Positions 34,013 through 43,799 of a stretch of DNA of 64,000 nt are shown here, in pieces. Source of the DNA: Actinomadura macra NBRC 14102 (GTDB lineage: Bacteria; Actinomycetota; Actinomycetes; Streptosporangiales; Streptosporangiaceae); NCBI RefSeq assembly GCF_001552215.1, contig NZ_BCQT01000005.1, positions 124,001 to 188,000 on the forward strand, written 5' to 3'. The notes beneath the pieces are model-generated. The model was not told the origin of the DNA and made no database searches. It was given only the letters and a program-made list of their open reading frames with translations. The position numbers were made by a program, and so were the translations under genes. Numbering within the stretch: position 1 is the stretch's first letter; the number at the start of each line of letters is the position of its first letter.

Positions 34013-36462
34013 CCGCGACGGCCGAGGGACCCGCGAAGGAGATCGGGACACCGCGCAAGCGCTCCGAGGACGCCCGCCTCATCACCGGGCGCACCCGCTG
34101 GACCGACAACATCACGCCGGCCGGGACGCTGCACGTGGCGTTCCTGCGCAGCCCGCACGCGCACGCGCGGATCACCGGGGTCGACACCGAGCAGGCGCGG
34201 AGCCATCCCGGTGTGGTGGCCGTCCTCAGCGGCGCCGACCTCGCCGACGAACAGGGCGCGCTCCCGTGCGCGTGGGTCGTCACCGAGGACATGCGGCATC
34301 CCGACCACCCGCCGATGGCGGTGGACGAGGTCCGCTACGTCGGCGAGCCCGTGGCCTGTGTCGTCGCCCGCGACCGGTACGTGGCGGTCGACGCGCTGGA
34401 GGAGATCGACGTCGACTACGAGCCGCTGCCCGCCGTCGTCGACATGGAGGACGCGCTGGCCGAGGACGCCGACCTCGTCCACACCGACCTGGGCACGAAC
34501 AAGTCGTACACGTGGGTGTACGAGAACGGCGATCTCGACGCGGCGCTACGGAACGCGCCGGTCGTCCTGGAGCGCCGATACGTCCAGCAACGCCTGATCC
34601 CCACCGCGATGGAGCCGCGCTCGGTGCTGTGCGTCCCGGAGGGGGACGAGTTCACGCTGTACTCGGCCACGCAGATCCCACACATCCTGCGGCTGATGCT
34701 CGCCACGGTCACCGGGATCGCCGAGCACCGGCTCCGGGTCGTCGCCCCGGACGTCGGCGGCGGGTTCGGGTCCAAGCTCCAGGTGTACGGCGAGGAGGTC
34801 ATCGCGCTGCTGCTCGCGCGGCGGCTCGGCCGGCCCGTCAAGTGGACGGAGTCGCGCAGCGAAGGCAACATGACCGTCCACCACGGACGCGACCAGATCC
34901 AGCGGCTCACCCTCGCGGCGGAGCGCGACGGCCGCATCCGCGGGCTGAAGGTCGATCTGCTCGCCGACATGGGCGCCTACCTGATGCTCGTCACGCCCGG
35001 AATCCCGCTGCTCGGCGCGTTCATGTTCAACGGCATCTACAAGATGGACGCCTACTCCTTCACCTGTTCGGGCGTCTTCACCACCAAGACCCCGACGGAC
35101 GCCTACCGCGGCGCGGGCCGGCCCGAGGCGACCTACGCGATCGAGCGGCTGATGGACGAGCTGGCCGCCGAACTGGACCTCGACCCGATCGAGGTGCGGC
35201 GCCGCAACTGGATCGAGCACGCGGAGTTCCCGTACGAGACGATCGCGGGCCTCACCTACGACTCCGGTGACTACGAGTCGGCGACGGAGAAGGCCCTGCA
35301 CCTGTTCGAGTACGACAAGCTGCGAGCCGAGCAGGCCGACCGGCGCGAGCGCCGCGACCCGGTACAGCTCGGCATCGGCGTGTCCACATTCACCGAGATG
35401 TGTGGGATCGCCCCATCGCGGGTGCTCGGGTCGCTGTCCTACGGCGCCGGGGGCTGGGAGCACGCCGCGGTGCGCGTCCTGCCGTCCGGGAAGGTCGAGG
35501 TCGTCACCGGCTCGTCCCCGCACGGCCAGGGGCACGCGACGGCGTGGGCACAGATCACCGCCGACCGGCTCGGCGTCCCGTTCGAGGACGTCAAGGTACT
35601 GCACGGTGACACCGCCGTGTCACCGAAAGGCATGGACACCTACGGGTCTCGGTCACTGGCCGTCGGCGGGATCGCGCTCTACTCCGCCTGCGACAAGGTC
35701 GTCGACAAGGCCCGCCGCGTCGCCGCGCACCTGCTGGAGGCCGCGGAACAGGACCTCGACTTCACCGGCGGACGGTTCAGCGTCCGCGGCGTCCAGGACG
35801 AGGGCAGAACGCTCCAGGAGGTCGCGGGCGCCGCGTTCGCCGCCCACGACCTGCCGGACGGCGTCGAACCGTCCCTCGACTCCGACGCCACCTTCGACCC
35901 GGAGAACTTCTCCTTCCCGCACGGCACGCACCTGTGCGCCGCCGAGGTCGACACCGAGACCGGGATGGTGAAGCTCCGCAAGTACGTGGCCGTGGACGAC
36001 GTCGGCAAGGTCGTCAACCCGCTGATCGTCGAAGGCCAGGTGCACGGCGGGCTCGCCCAGGGCATCGCCCAGGCGCTGTACGAGGAGGCCGTCTACGACG
36101 CCGAAGGCAACCTCACGACCACCACCATGGCCGACTACCTCATCCCGTCCGCCGCCGACCTGCCGGAATTCATCACCGACCGCACCGAGACCCCCGCCAC
36201 GTCCAACCCGCTCGGCGTGAAGGGCGTCGGCGAGGCGGGCACCATCGCCTCGACCCCGGCGGTCGTCAACGCGATCGTGGACGCGCTCCGCCCGTACGGC
36301 GTCCATGACGTCCCGATGCCGTGCACGCCCGAACGCGTCTGGCGCGCGCTGCGCGCGGAACCACCGCCCGGCGGCGCCACGCCGGGCGCGGGCGGCGGCC
36401 TCGGCTCGGCGCAGGCCACCGACGGCGGCACCGCGCAGGACACCACCGGAGGTGCCCAGTGA
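34009..36462 (+). CDS. coxL: Molybdopterin large subunit, form II CoxL type
   Basis: The 817-residue molybdenum-cofactor subunit. Motifs include the N-terminal [38 protein letters not shown], the active-site loop [16 protein letters not shown], and [14 protein letters not shown] with the conserved catalytic Glu. The loop AYRGAGR is the form II signature; true (form I) CO dehydrogenases carry AYxCSFR. A CO-oxidising role is therefore unproven, and an aldehyde, purine or heterocycle oxidase is equally possible. A Gly/Ala/Thr-rich tail ends the protein. Stop and start overlap with both neighbours. Confidence 0.92.
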   Translation: MTATAEGPAKEIGTPRKRSEDARLITGRTRWTDNITPAGTLHVAFLRSPHAHARITGVDTEQARSHPGVVAVLSGADLADEQGALPCAWVVTEDMRHPDHPPMAVDEVRYVGEPVACVVARDRYVAVDALEEIDVDYEPLPAVVDMEDALAEDADLVHTDLGTNKSYTWVYENGDLDAALRNAPVVLERRYVQQRLIPTAMEPRSVLCVPEGDEFTLYSATQIPHILRLMLATVTGIAEHRLRVVAPDVGGGFGSKLQVYGEEVIALLLARRLGRPVKWTESRSEGNMTVHHGRDQIQRLTLAAERDGRIRGLKVDLLADMGAYLMLVTPGIPLLGAFMFNGIYKMDAYSFTCSGVFTTKTPTDAYRGAGRPEATYAIERLMDELAAELDLDPIEVRRRNWIEHAEFPYETIAGLTYDSGDYESATEKALHLFEYDKLRAEQADRRERRDPVQLGIGVSTFTEMCGIAPSRVLGSLSYGAGGWEHAAVRVLPSGKVEVVTGSSPHGQGHATAWAQITADRLGVPFEDVKVLHGDTAVSPKGMDTYGSRSLAVGGIALYSACDKVVDKARRVAAHLLEAAEQDLDFTGGRFSVRGVQDEGRTLQEVAGAAFAAHDLPDGVEPSLDSDATFDPENFSFPHGTHLCAAEVDTETGMVKLRKYVAVDDVGKVVNPLIVEGQVHGGLAQGIAQALYEEAVYDAEGNLTTTTMADYLIPSAADLPEFITDRTETPATSNPLGVKGVGEAGTIASTPAVVNAIVDALRPYGVHDVPMPCTPERVWRALRAEPPPGGATPGAGGGLGSAQATDGGTAQDTTGGAQ

Positions 36463-37316
36463 TCCCAGCGACATTCGACTACCTGCGCCCCGCGACCATC
36501 GACGCCGCCGTCTCGGCCCTGTCGGACGCCGGTGAGGACGCCAAGATCCTCGCCGGCGGGCAGAGCCTCATGCCGCTGCTGCGGCTACGGCTCGCCTACC
36601 CCGACGCGCTGATCGACCTCGACCGGATCGAGTCCCTGCGCGAGATCCGCGACGAGGGCGACACCCTGCTCATCGGCGCGATGGCCACGCACCACCAGGT
36701 GATCCGCGACCCGCTCGTCCGCGAGCACGTCCCGCTGATCGCGCAGACGACCGAGACGGTCGCCGACCCCGCCGTCCGGCACCGCGGCACGTTCGGCGGA
36801 TCACTCGCGCACGCCGACCCGGCGGGCGACCTGCCCGCCGTGGCGCTGGCGCTGGACGCGGTGTTCCTCGTCCGCTCCGTCCGCGGCGAGCGGGAGATCC
36901 CCGCCGCCGACTTCTTCGTCGACTGGATGACGTCCGCGCTGGAGGCCGACGAGATCCTCACCGGTGTCCGCGTCCCGAAACTGGGCACAGGGTGGGGCAT
37001 GCACTACGAGAAGTTCCACCGGACGGCCCAGGCATGGGCGATCGTCGGGGTCGCCTGCGCGGTCCGCCGCGAACGCGACGCCATCGAGGACGCCCGGATC
37101 GCCCTCACCAACATGGGCCCGGCACCCGTCCGCGCCACCGAGGTCGAAGGGTCACTCCAGGGTCGCCCCGCCTCCGAGGACACCTTCCGCTCCGCCGCAG
37201 AGCACGCCCCGTCCGGCACCGAACCACCCGGTGACCTGCACGGATCGTCCGAGTACCGGGCACACCTCGCCACCGTGCTCACCGCCCGGGCCCTGACGGC
37301 CGCCGCCACGCTCTGA
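36459..37316 (+). CDS. coxM: FAD-binding medium subunit of the CoxL-family hydroxylase
   Basis: A 285-residue subunit that carries electrons from the Fe-S clusters to FAD. FAD-binding motifs are AGGQSLMPLLRLRL near residue 31 and TVADPAVRHRGTFGGSLAHAD near residue 105, typical of CoxM/CutM, followed by the CO_deh_flav_C domain (MHYEKFHRTAQAWAIVGVA). The GTG start overlaps the coxL stop as GTGA and has GGAGGTG upstream. Subunit order is small-large-medium, unlike the M-S-L order of classical form I clusters. Confidence 0.93.
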   Translation: MIPATFDYLRPATIDAAVSALSDAGEDAKILAGGQSLMPLLRLRLAYPDALIDLDRIESLREIRDEGDTLLIGAMATHHQVIRDPLVREHVPLIAQTTETVADPAVRHRGTFGGSLAHADPAGDLPAVALALDAVFLVRSVRGEREIPAADFFVDWMTSALEADEILTGVRVPKLGTGWGMHYEKFHRTAQAWAIVGVACAVRRERDAIEDARIALTNMGPAPVRATEVEGSLQGRPASEDTFRSAAEHAPSGTEPPGDLHGSSEYRAHLATVLTARALTAAATL

Positions 37317-37438
37317 CCACGATCGTGCGGCCGGATCCGCGTACCCTTCGATCCGGCCGCATGATCTCCGACTGGCGGCGGCCCGTCCGACGGTCGTAAG
37401 GTCACAAACAAGGTCTCCGGACGAAAAGGACTGCGATC

Positions 37439-38383
37439 ATGGAACTCGACCACGATTTCACCGTCCCCGTGCCCGTGGACCAGGGCTGGCAGGTCCTGCT
37501 GGACGTGGAACGCGTCGCCACCTGCATGCCGGGCGCCACCCTCGACTCGATCGACGGCGAGGAGTACACGGGCCGCCTGAAGGTGAAGGTCGGCGCGATG
37601 ACCATCACCTACCGGGGCACCGCCCGCATCGTCTCCGCGGACGAGTCGTCCCGCACGGTCACACTGGAGGCCGCCGCCAAGGAGGCCCGCGGTCCCGGCA
37701 CCGCCTCGGCCACCGTCCAGGCCCGCCTCCACGAGGAAGAGGACGGCACGACCCGCGTCACCGTCCACACCAAGCTCAACGTCACCGGCCGCCCCGCACA
37801 GTTCGGCCGCAACATCCTGTCCGAGGTCGGCTCCAAGATCATCGACCGGTTCGCCAAGGCGCTGGCCGCCGAACTGGAATCGCCGGCCTCCGCGAAGGCC
37901 CCCAAGGCCACGGAGGCGAAGGCGACCACCAAGCCCGCCACCCGCACCAACGGCAGCCCCCAGCCGAAGACCACCCCCAAGGCCGGATCGGCCAAGAAGA
38001 ACGCCGCGTCCGAGAAGGCCCCGAAGCCCAAACCCACCACGAGGGCTGAACCGACCCCGGACACCGAAGCCGCCCCGCAGACCGGACCGACCGCGGGAAC
38101 CGAGCAGGCGTCCAAGGCCGAACCCACGTCGAGCAGCGCCTCCGAGGCCGAGCACCCCGCCAAGGCCGACCCCGCCCCGCAGAAGGCCAAAGCCGACAGC
38201 GCCGAACCGGTCACCCCCACCTCGGATCAGCCGGCGGAGAAGCACACCCAGTCGGACGATGCGATCGACCTGCTGGAGTTCGCCGGCCCGTCCCTGGCCA
38301 AGCGGGCCGTCCCCGCCATGGGCGGCCTGGTCGTCCTCGCGGTGGCCGTCCGCTACCTGACACGCCGCCGCAAGCGCCGCTGA
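37439..38383 (+). CDS. coxG: CoxG-like SRPBCC protein with C-terminal membrane anchor
   Basis: A 314-residue protein. Residues 1-145 form the CoxG SRPBCC domain (MELDHDFTVPVPVDQGWQVL, CMPGATLDSID, GSKIIDRFAKALAAELE). A long Lys/Ala/Pro/Thr/Glu-rich linker (about 150-275) is followed by a single hydrophobic helix (AVPAMGGLVVLAVAVRYL) and a basic RRRKRR end, a tail anchor. CoxG recruits CO dehydrogenase to the membrane for electron transfer to quinones. It lies 122 nt after coxM, so it may have its own ribosome-binding signal in the same transcript. Confidence 0.88.
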   Translation: MELDHDFTVPVPVDQGWQVLLDVERVATCMPGATLDSIDGEEYTGRLKVKVGAMTITYRGTARIVSADESSRTVTLEAAAKEARGPGTASATVQARLHEEEDGTTRVTVHTKLNVTGRPAQFGRNILSEVGSKIIDRFAKALAAELESPASAKAPKATEAKATTKPATRTNGSPQPKTTPKAGSAKKNAASEKAPKPKPTTRAEPTPDTEAAPQTGPTAGTEQASKAEPTSSSASEAEHPAKADPAPQKAKADSAEPVTPTSDQPAEKHTQSDDAIDLLEFAGPSLAKRAVPAMGGLVVLAVAVRYLTRRRKRR

Positions 38384-38502
38384 CATCGAGGACGGCCGAC
38401 CCTTCGAACACCGCCTCGCACGGGTCAAGGCACGGCCAACGATCCCCCTGGAGACGGCGCCGACAATGGCCCGGGACGGGCACGATCCCGTCGGCTTGTC
38501 CT

Positions 38503-39204
38503 GTGGACACCATCGAGCTCCAGCGGGTCGCGCGTATCGAGAACGACAACTGGTGGTACCGCGAACGCCGGGCGATCCTGTCCGAGGAACTGCTGCGGTT
38601 CAGCATGCCCGGCGAGGCCGTCGACATCGGCGCCGGAGCGGGCGGCAACTCCCGTGAGCTGGCCGCCCACGGCTGGCAGGCCACGGCGATCGACCTCAGC
38701 CCCGCCGCCGTGGCACTGGCGCGCGCACAGGGCGTCGAGGCATACGAGGGCGACGCCCGCTACCTCCCGCTCCCCCCGTCCCACTTCGACCTGGTCCTCG
38801 CGATGGACGTCCTCGACCACATCGAGGACGACGCCCGCGCCGCCGCGGAGATCACCCGCGTCCTCCGTCCCGGCGGGACGGTGCTGCTCTCCGTCCCGTC
38901 CGACATGTCCCTGTGGTCGGCGCACGACGTCTCCCTCGGCCGCGTCCGCCGCTACACGCCACGGACCTTGACCGACCTGCTGGAGAACGCCGGCCTCCTG
39001 CCCATCCGGGTGTGGAGCCGCGGCGTCCTCTTCCGTCCCTTCCTCCGCCTGCTCCGCCACCGCAGCGCACACTACGAGGACCTCGCCCCGCTCCACCCGC
39101 TGGCCAACGAGGCCCTCCGCCTGTCCGCCGCCCTGGAACGGCGCCTCCCCCTCCACTCCTGCCCCGGCACCACCCTCTTCGCCCGAGCCCAAAAGCCAGG
39201 CTGA
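38503..39204 (+). CDS. Class I SAM-dependent methyltransferase
   Basis: A 233-residue methyltransferase of the Methyltransf_11 type. Motif I is AVDIGAGAGGNSREL, the acidic end of beta 2 is TAIDLS, motif II/III region EGDARYLPLPPSHFDLVLAM, and post-motif LRPGGTVLLSVPS. The N-terminal ENDNWWYRERRAIL helix is typical of methyltransferases acting on glycosylated lipids or small metabolites, but the substrate cannot be assigned. The GTG at 38503 is the start used; the upstream site is weak. Confidence 0.85.
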   Translation: MDTIELQRVARIENDNWWYRERRAILSEELLRFSMPGEAVDIGAGAGGNSRELAAHGWQATAIDLSPAAVALARAQGVEAYEGDARYLPLPPSHFDLVLAMDVLDHIEDDARAAAEITRVLRPGGTVLLSVPSDMSLWSAHDVSLGRVRRYTPRTLTDLLENAGLLPIRVWSRGVLFRPFLRLLRHRSAHYEDLAPLHPLANEALRLSAALERRLPLHSCPGTTLFARAQKPG

Positions 39205-39657
39205 CCCGCGCTCCGCACCCGCCACGCCAGAGTGACGACCAGCGACGATCCGAAAGCGCTGGCGCCCCCATCACCGCCCGTCCCCGCCGCACCCCGACTC
39301 CCTGGACGGACAGGCAACCGAACATCCGTCCGTCCCCAAGGGCCGCGGCAGCTGTCCGCGGGTCATCTGGCGATTCCACACCGGCGGCCTCCACCGGCAG
39401 CGGAACACGGTGGGACGCTGTACCCAGCGAGATTCAGGCATGCCAGGGCTGGATGCCCGCCCGCCGCGGCAAGACGCCCGAGAGCCTTCTCGCCGCTCTC
39501 CGCCCTCGCAGGCTGTGATCTGGCCCCGCGGCCTCCGCCCCACAAGGTGACCGCTGACGAGGGCCTTAGAGCGCGAGCTTGAACCCTTCGTGGCTGCGCG
39601 CGAAGCGCTCGTCTGCGGACACGCCTCGGACGCCCCTTCGTTCCTGCTCGTCCGGAG
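39205..39657. other. 453-bp convergent gap without a gene
   Basis: Between the methyltransferase and the convergent GT2/TagF gene. Several short frames exist but they are Pro/Arg-rich without start signals. I see no strong terminator hairpin or repeat here. Confidence 0.5.
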
Positions 39658-42600
39658 TCAGGTGAGGAGGCATTCGACGGCCCTGGCCGACGCCTTGCCG
39701 TCGTCGTGGGGGCAGTACTTGTCGAAGAAGGTGTCGTAGGCGTCCACGTAGACGTCCTGGACCTCATCGATCGTGCGGAGGGCCTCGGCGACCTCGGCGG
39801 ACGTGGCAAGGAGCGGTCCCGGGGCCTCGGCCTCGAAGTCGATGGTGAAGCCGCGCACGTGGTCGCGGTAACGCTCCAGGTCGTAGGTGTAGAAGAGCAT
39901 CGGGCGGCCGGTGCACGCGAAGTCCACCATGGCCGACGAGTAGTCGGTCACGAGCACGTCGGCCACCAGGTACAGGTCGGCGATATCGGGATAGCGGGAG
40001 ACGTCGAGCACGAAGCCGTCCGATACGGGGCGGTCCCGGTCGGTGATCAGGTGGTGGGACCGGATGAGCAGCACATGGTCGTCGCCGAGCGTCCGCCGCA
40101 GGGCCTCGACGTCCAACTCCAGGGAGAAGGCGCGTCGGCCGGGGGCGTGGTGCAGGTCGTCACGCCATGTCGGCGCATACAGGACGGCCTTCTTGCCGTG
40201 GGGAATCCTGAGGCGTTCGCGGATGCGGGCCCCGATCCGTCCGAAGTCAGGGCTGCTCAGGACGTCGTTGCGAGGGTATCCGGACTCCAGGATCTCACCG
40301 TCGTATCGGAAGGCCCTGCGCATGACCTCGGACGTGAGGGCGTTGGGAGAGAGCAGGACGTCCCATCGCGGAACCTCCTGACCTATCCAGTCGAGCTTTT
40401 CGGTGCGCTGGTACGGCATGTCGGTGAGGTCGTGGCCCATCCGCTTCAGCGGGGTGCCGTGCCATGTCTGCATGTAGATCTGTCCGGGACGCTTGACGAA
40501 TCCCGCCGGCAGGCCGAAGTTCGTGACGATGTACCGGGCGCGCGCGAGGACCCGATAGTGGTCTCGGCTACCCGCCAGGATCGTCCTGGCCTCTCCTTCG
40601 ACCGCGAACTGGGCGTCGTTGGACACCCAGACACACTCCAGGTCGGGGTGGCTCCTCGCCAGTTCCTCGTAGATCGCCCTGGGGTTGCAGCTGTACTGCG
40701 ACGCGCCATAGCTGTCGAACACGGCCGTCTCGGTCAGCGGGCTCCGCAGATAGACCGGGTAGTCACGTTCCCAGAGCAGCCGCTGCGCATATCCGCCACG
40801 CTCATCTTCGGCCAGGACGGTGCGGCTCCGCAGTTGCAGCGCATCCGTCTGGTGGACGCCGACCTCGATCTCGTGCGTTCCCACGGCCCGCCATGCGGGG
40901 AGCCGCGAGATCACTCCGCGTTCGACGACGACAGCGACTTCCCCTGCGGCGCTCCAGGCCGAGGCCCCGTCGGGGCCCGCCACCGACTCGGCGCGCTCCC
41001 CTGCCCCCTCGCCGGCCGCGCGGTCGGCCCCCAGCGAACCAGCCGACCGGCCGAACGCCCGACCGGCCCCTTCGGACGCGACAGCCGAGGAAGTCACCGC
41101 GCCAGCAGGCTGGCCGAACACCCTTCCGGTCCTCTCGGGCGTGACCGGGGACAAAGGGGTTTCACCTCGTGTGCCCGGCGGCCGTTGAACAGCCCGACCC
41201 GTGCCCCCTGGGCCGGCCGCCTGCTGCGACTCCACACCACCCGCTCCGGCTGACCGGCCGAACGCCTGGCGGGCCCCCTGGAAAGTGGACGCCGGCGAAG
41301 CCGTCTCACCTCGTGTACCCGGCCGCTGCTGTGCGGGCCGGCCCGTACCTCCCGGGTGAGGTGTCTGACTCGGCTCCTGGTCACTCGCACCAGCTGTTCT
41401 TCCGACCGCCCGGCCGATTCTCCTCGCGACAGCCGTGGGCGTGGCCAATTCGCTGCGTGCAGGGGCCGGCTGTTCCTGTGGTCGGCCTGTGGGCGGCGGC
41501 CCCACCCTGTGCCTCGCATCCACGCCGCTCGTCTTGATCGGCTGCCCTGCGGGCCCGCCGGGCACCGAGGCGCTCTGCGTTCCCGTGTTCATGGGGGTCA
41601 GGAGTTCCCAGGGGCCGCTGGCCAGCGGGGCCGTCGTTCCGAAAAGGGGCATCGCGCCCGGCTTGAAGGTGGTGGTGAACTTCGGGCCGTCCCAGGTAAG
41701 GGGGAGGTGGTGCTCATCGTGGGAACGATGGCGGCGGAGGATCAGGTGGTCTGGACGGTGGGCGGGGTCGGCCAGGTCGCCGCTCACGGTCAGGTGGTCG
41801 TCGGCGGTCCATTCGACGGACGTGACGACGGGGCGGAAGCTGCGTTCGACGCCGCGGAGGTTGCCGTATGCGGTGCGGGTGAGGGCGAACTCGCGGCCGC
41901 GGGAGGCGAAACGGGCCCCGGGGAGGTTGCGGGCCACGGTCAGCCGGACAGGGCCACCGGCGCCGGTGAGGCGAATGTCCCAGTCGATCGCGTCGCGCAG
42001 ATGGGCGGCGCAGGGGCCGCGCTCGGCGGCATCCGGGTCGGACAGGAGGTCGTCGAGAAGCAGAGTGGCGGTGAAGTCGAAACCGGTGCCCCGCTCCATG
42101 CGCATACCCGACGCCGGGCGGACCGTCACCTCGCCGCGGACCTCGGTGCCGCCGTGCCGGCGGGCGGCGACGATCGCCGCGCCGGCGCCCAGGGCACGCC
42201 TCGTCCAGCCGGTGACTTCGAGCAGGCCGCCGACCTGCCGGTAACCGGTGACCACGGCCTTGGCGCGCTTGACGTGGACGACGAAGCCATGGTCGGCGGC
42301 GGGCTGGACGGCGACGTGTTCGTCCACCTGGCGCGCGGCCGCCCAGTTCACCGAGGGCTCGGAGGAGGTGAGCCGCTGGACCGCCTTGCGACCGGCCGTG
42401 GTGACCTCGGCGAACAGCTCCCATGTGGTCGTCGGCCATTCGTCGCCGTCCTGGAGGAGTTCCGGCTCGATCCGGACGGAGAACCCGGACCAGTCATAGG
42501 AGACCAGCGACTGCCCCGACCGGACCGTCGCCTCCGGGCACGGGGTCCGTTCCACGGGGAGCCGGATCTCCTTGCCGGTCGTGGCGTCGTGCATCCAGAT

Positions 42601-43785
42601 CCGGATCCGGGAATCCTTGGCGGAGGCCACCGCGAGACGGTCGAAGTGGGCGTGGCCCTCGACGAGGAGCGCGCCGGCGTCCCAGCTGACGCGGTCCACC
42701 TCCGTCCACAGGCGGAACTCGCCGGTGACGTCATAGACGTCGTTCGGGATCGCGCGTTCCGCGTCGCCGAAGAAGGGGTAGCGGGCATACCAGCGCTGGC
42801 GGCGCCTGCCACGGACGACGGTCGGTACATCGTGCAGACCGTTCTCCTCGAAGCGGAGCACGGTGAGCAGTTCTGGCAGCATCCGCTCGCGGAGGAGGTA
42901 CAACTCCAGGCGCTTGATCGCCTCCAGGCCGCCGACGGCGGACGGGGACGCGGCGGCGACGATGTCGGCGCCCGCGTCCAGCAGGCGTTCGCGGTCCTCG
43001 CCCGACGCGGTGGGGAGAGTGTGGATCAGCGCGCGGACGTCCAGGTCGAGCGCGTACCTGTCGTAGGCGGGCAGCAGGGCGGGGGCACGGTCGCCGAGGA
43101 TTCCCCGGACCATCTCCAGCGAGGCCAGCAGGTCGGCGATGTCGTGCCGGAGGCCCGGGCGGCTCCGCCAGAAGTAGACGGTCGTGTCGAGGACGTCCAC
43201 GGCCGAGGCCAGGACATGGGCCTCCATGCTCACCGGCGGGTTCTCGAAGGACATCGCGGGGAACTCGAACCGGTGCGCGTCCCAGAACGAGCGCTGGAAC
43301 ACCTTGTTCCCGACGGTTCTGTCCTGAAGCAGGGCGGGATGGCGCGTGATGTGCGTGGAGGTCACCGTCGCCGCGTAGGGCTCGGCGTGCGGCGGGGACT
43401 GCCGGACGCGGTCCTCGTCCAGGCGGAGCACGTTGCCGCCGGCAAAGTCGGATCCGGTCGTTTCGAGTGTGCGGACCAGGAGTTCGTACGCGTACGGCGG
43501 CAGGGCGTCGTCACCGTCGACGAAGGCCAGGTAGTGGCCGGTGGCGCGCTCGACGGCGGCGTTCCGCGCCGGCCCCAGGCCGTCCTTGCCGCGCTGGAGC
43601 AGGGTGAACCGGTCATCGCGGCCGGCGAACTCCTTCGCGATGATGGGCCCCCCGTCGGCCGACCCGTCGTCCACCATGATCACTTCAAGGTCGCGAAAGG
43701 TTTGCCTGGCCAGCGACTCCAGGCACTCGGCGAGGTACTCCTCGACGTCACGGAACGGGACGACGACGCTGATCTTGGGCGGCAC
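39658..43785 (-). CDS. GT2 glycosyltransferase fused to CDP-glycerol glycerophosphotransferase (TagF-like), with repeat linker
   Basis: A 1375-residue bifunctional wall-polymer synthase. N-terminus: GT-A glycosyltransferase family 2 (ISVVVPFRDVEEYLAECLES, VIMVDDGSADGG, metal-binding FVDGDD). Middle: about 600 residues of beta-rich segments (VSYDWSGFSVRIEPELL and similar) of unclear role. A low-complexity linker holds about four degenerate copies of a RxFGRSAGA-type unit. C-terminus (about residues 1000-1375): Glyphos_transf fold with QTWHGTPLKRMG, LYAPTWRDD, DVLVTDYSSAMVDF and GRPMLFYTYDLERYRD, which polymerises glycerol- or ribitol-phosphate from CDP-polyol. Followed closely by its upstream paralogue (14-nt gap). 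Likely makes a teichoic-acid-like glycopolymer at the inner membrane. Confidence 0.9.
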   Translation of the reverse strand: MPPKISVVVPFRDVEEYLAECLESLARQTFRDLEVIMVDDGSADGGPIIAKEFAGRDDRFTLLQRGKDGLGPARNAAVERATGHYLAFVDGDDALPPYAYELLVRTLETTGSDFAGGNVLRLDEDRVRQSPPHAEPYAATVTSTHITRHPALLQDRTVGNKVFQRSFWDAHRFEFPAMSFENPPVSMEAHVLASAVDVLDTTVYFWRSRPGLRHDIADLLASLEMVRGILGDRAPALLPAYDRYALDLDVRALIHTLPTASGEDRERLLDAGADIVAAASPSAVGGLEAIKRLELYLLRERMLPELLTVLRFEENGLHDVPTVVRGRRRQRWYARYPFFGDAERAIPNDVYDVTGEFRLWTEVDRVSWDAGALLVEGHAHFDRLAVASAKDSRIRIWMHDATTGKEIRLPVERTPCPEATVRSGQSLVSYDWSGFSVRIEPELLQDGDEWPTTTWELFAEVTTAGRKAVQRLTSSEPSVNWAAARQVDEHVAVQPAADHGFVVHVKRAKAVVTGYRQVGGLLEVTGWTRRALGAGAAIVAARRHGGTEVRGEVTVRPASGMRMERGTGFDFTATLLLDDLLSDPDAAERGPCAAHLRDAIDWDIRLTGAGGPVRLTVARNLPGARFASRGREFALTRTAYGNLRGVERSFRPVVTSVEWTADDHLTVSGDLADPAHRPDHLILRRHRSHDEHHLPLTWDGPKFTTTFKPGAMPLFGTTAPLASGPWELLTPMNTGTQSASVPGGPAGQPIKTSGVDARHRVGPPPTGRPQEQPAPARSELATPTAVARRIGRAVGRTAGASDQEPSQTPHPGGTGRPAQQRPGTRGETASPASTFQGARQAFGRSAGAGGVESQQAAGPGGTGRAVQRPPGTRGETPLSPVTPERTGRVFGQPAGAVTSSAVASEGAGRAFGRSAGSLGADRAAGEGAGERAESVAGPDGASAWSAAGEVAVVVERGVISRLPAWRAVGTHEIEVGVHQTDALQLRSRTVLAEDERGGYAQRLLWERDYPVYLRSPLTETAVFDSYGASQYSCNPRAIYEELARSHPDLECVWVSNDAQFAVEGEARTILAGSRDHYRVLARARYIVTNFGLPAGFVKRPGQIYMQTWHGTPLKRMGHDLTDMPYQRTEKLDWIGQEVPRWDVLLSPNALTSEVMRRAFRYDGEILESGYPRNDVLSSPDFGRIGARIRERLRIPHGKKAVLYAPTWRDDLHHAPGRRAFSLELDVEALRRTLGDDHVLLIRSHHLITDRDRPVSDGFVLDVSRYPDIADLYLVADVLVTDYSSAMVDFACTGRPMLFYTYDLERYRDHVRGFTIDFEAEAPGPLLATSAEVAEALRTIDEVQDVYVDAYDTFFDKYCPHDDGKASARAVECLLT
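41020..41400 (-). repeat. Degenerate intragenic repeat, about 144-bp period, in the TagF-like gene
   Basis: Inside the 39658-43785 gene, CACCTCGTGT recurs at 41163 and 41307 (144 bp, 48 codons), each followed by similar sequence, and the encoded units share GGTGRxxQxxPGTRGE and RxFGxxAG patterns. Four FGRSAG-like units occur (RAVGRTAG, RQAFGRSAG, RVFGQPAG, RAFGRSAG). The paralogue at 43800 has a low-complexity linker in the same place but without this repeat. Confidence 0.7.
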
Positions 43786-43799
43786 GGGCGGTTCCGTTC

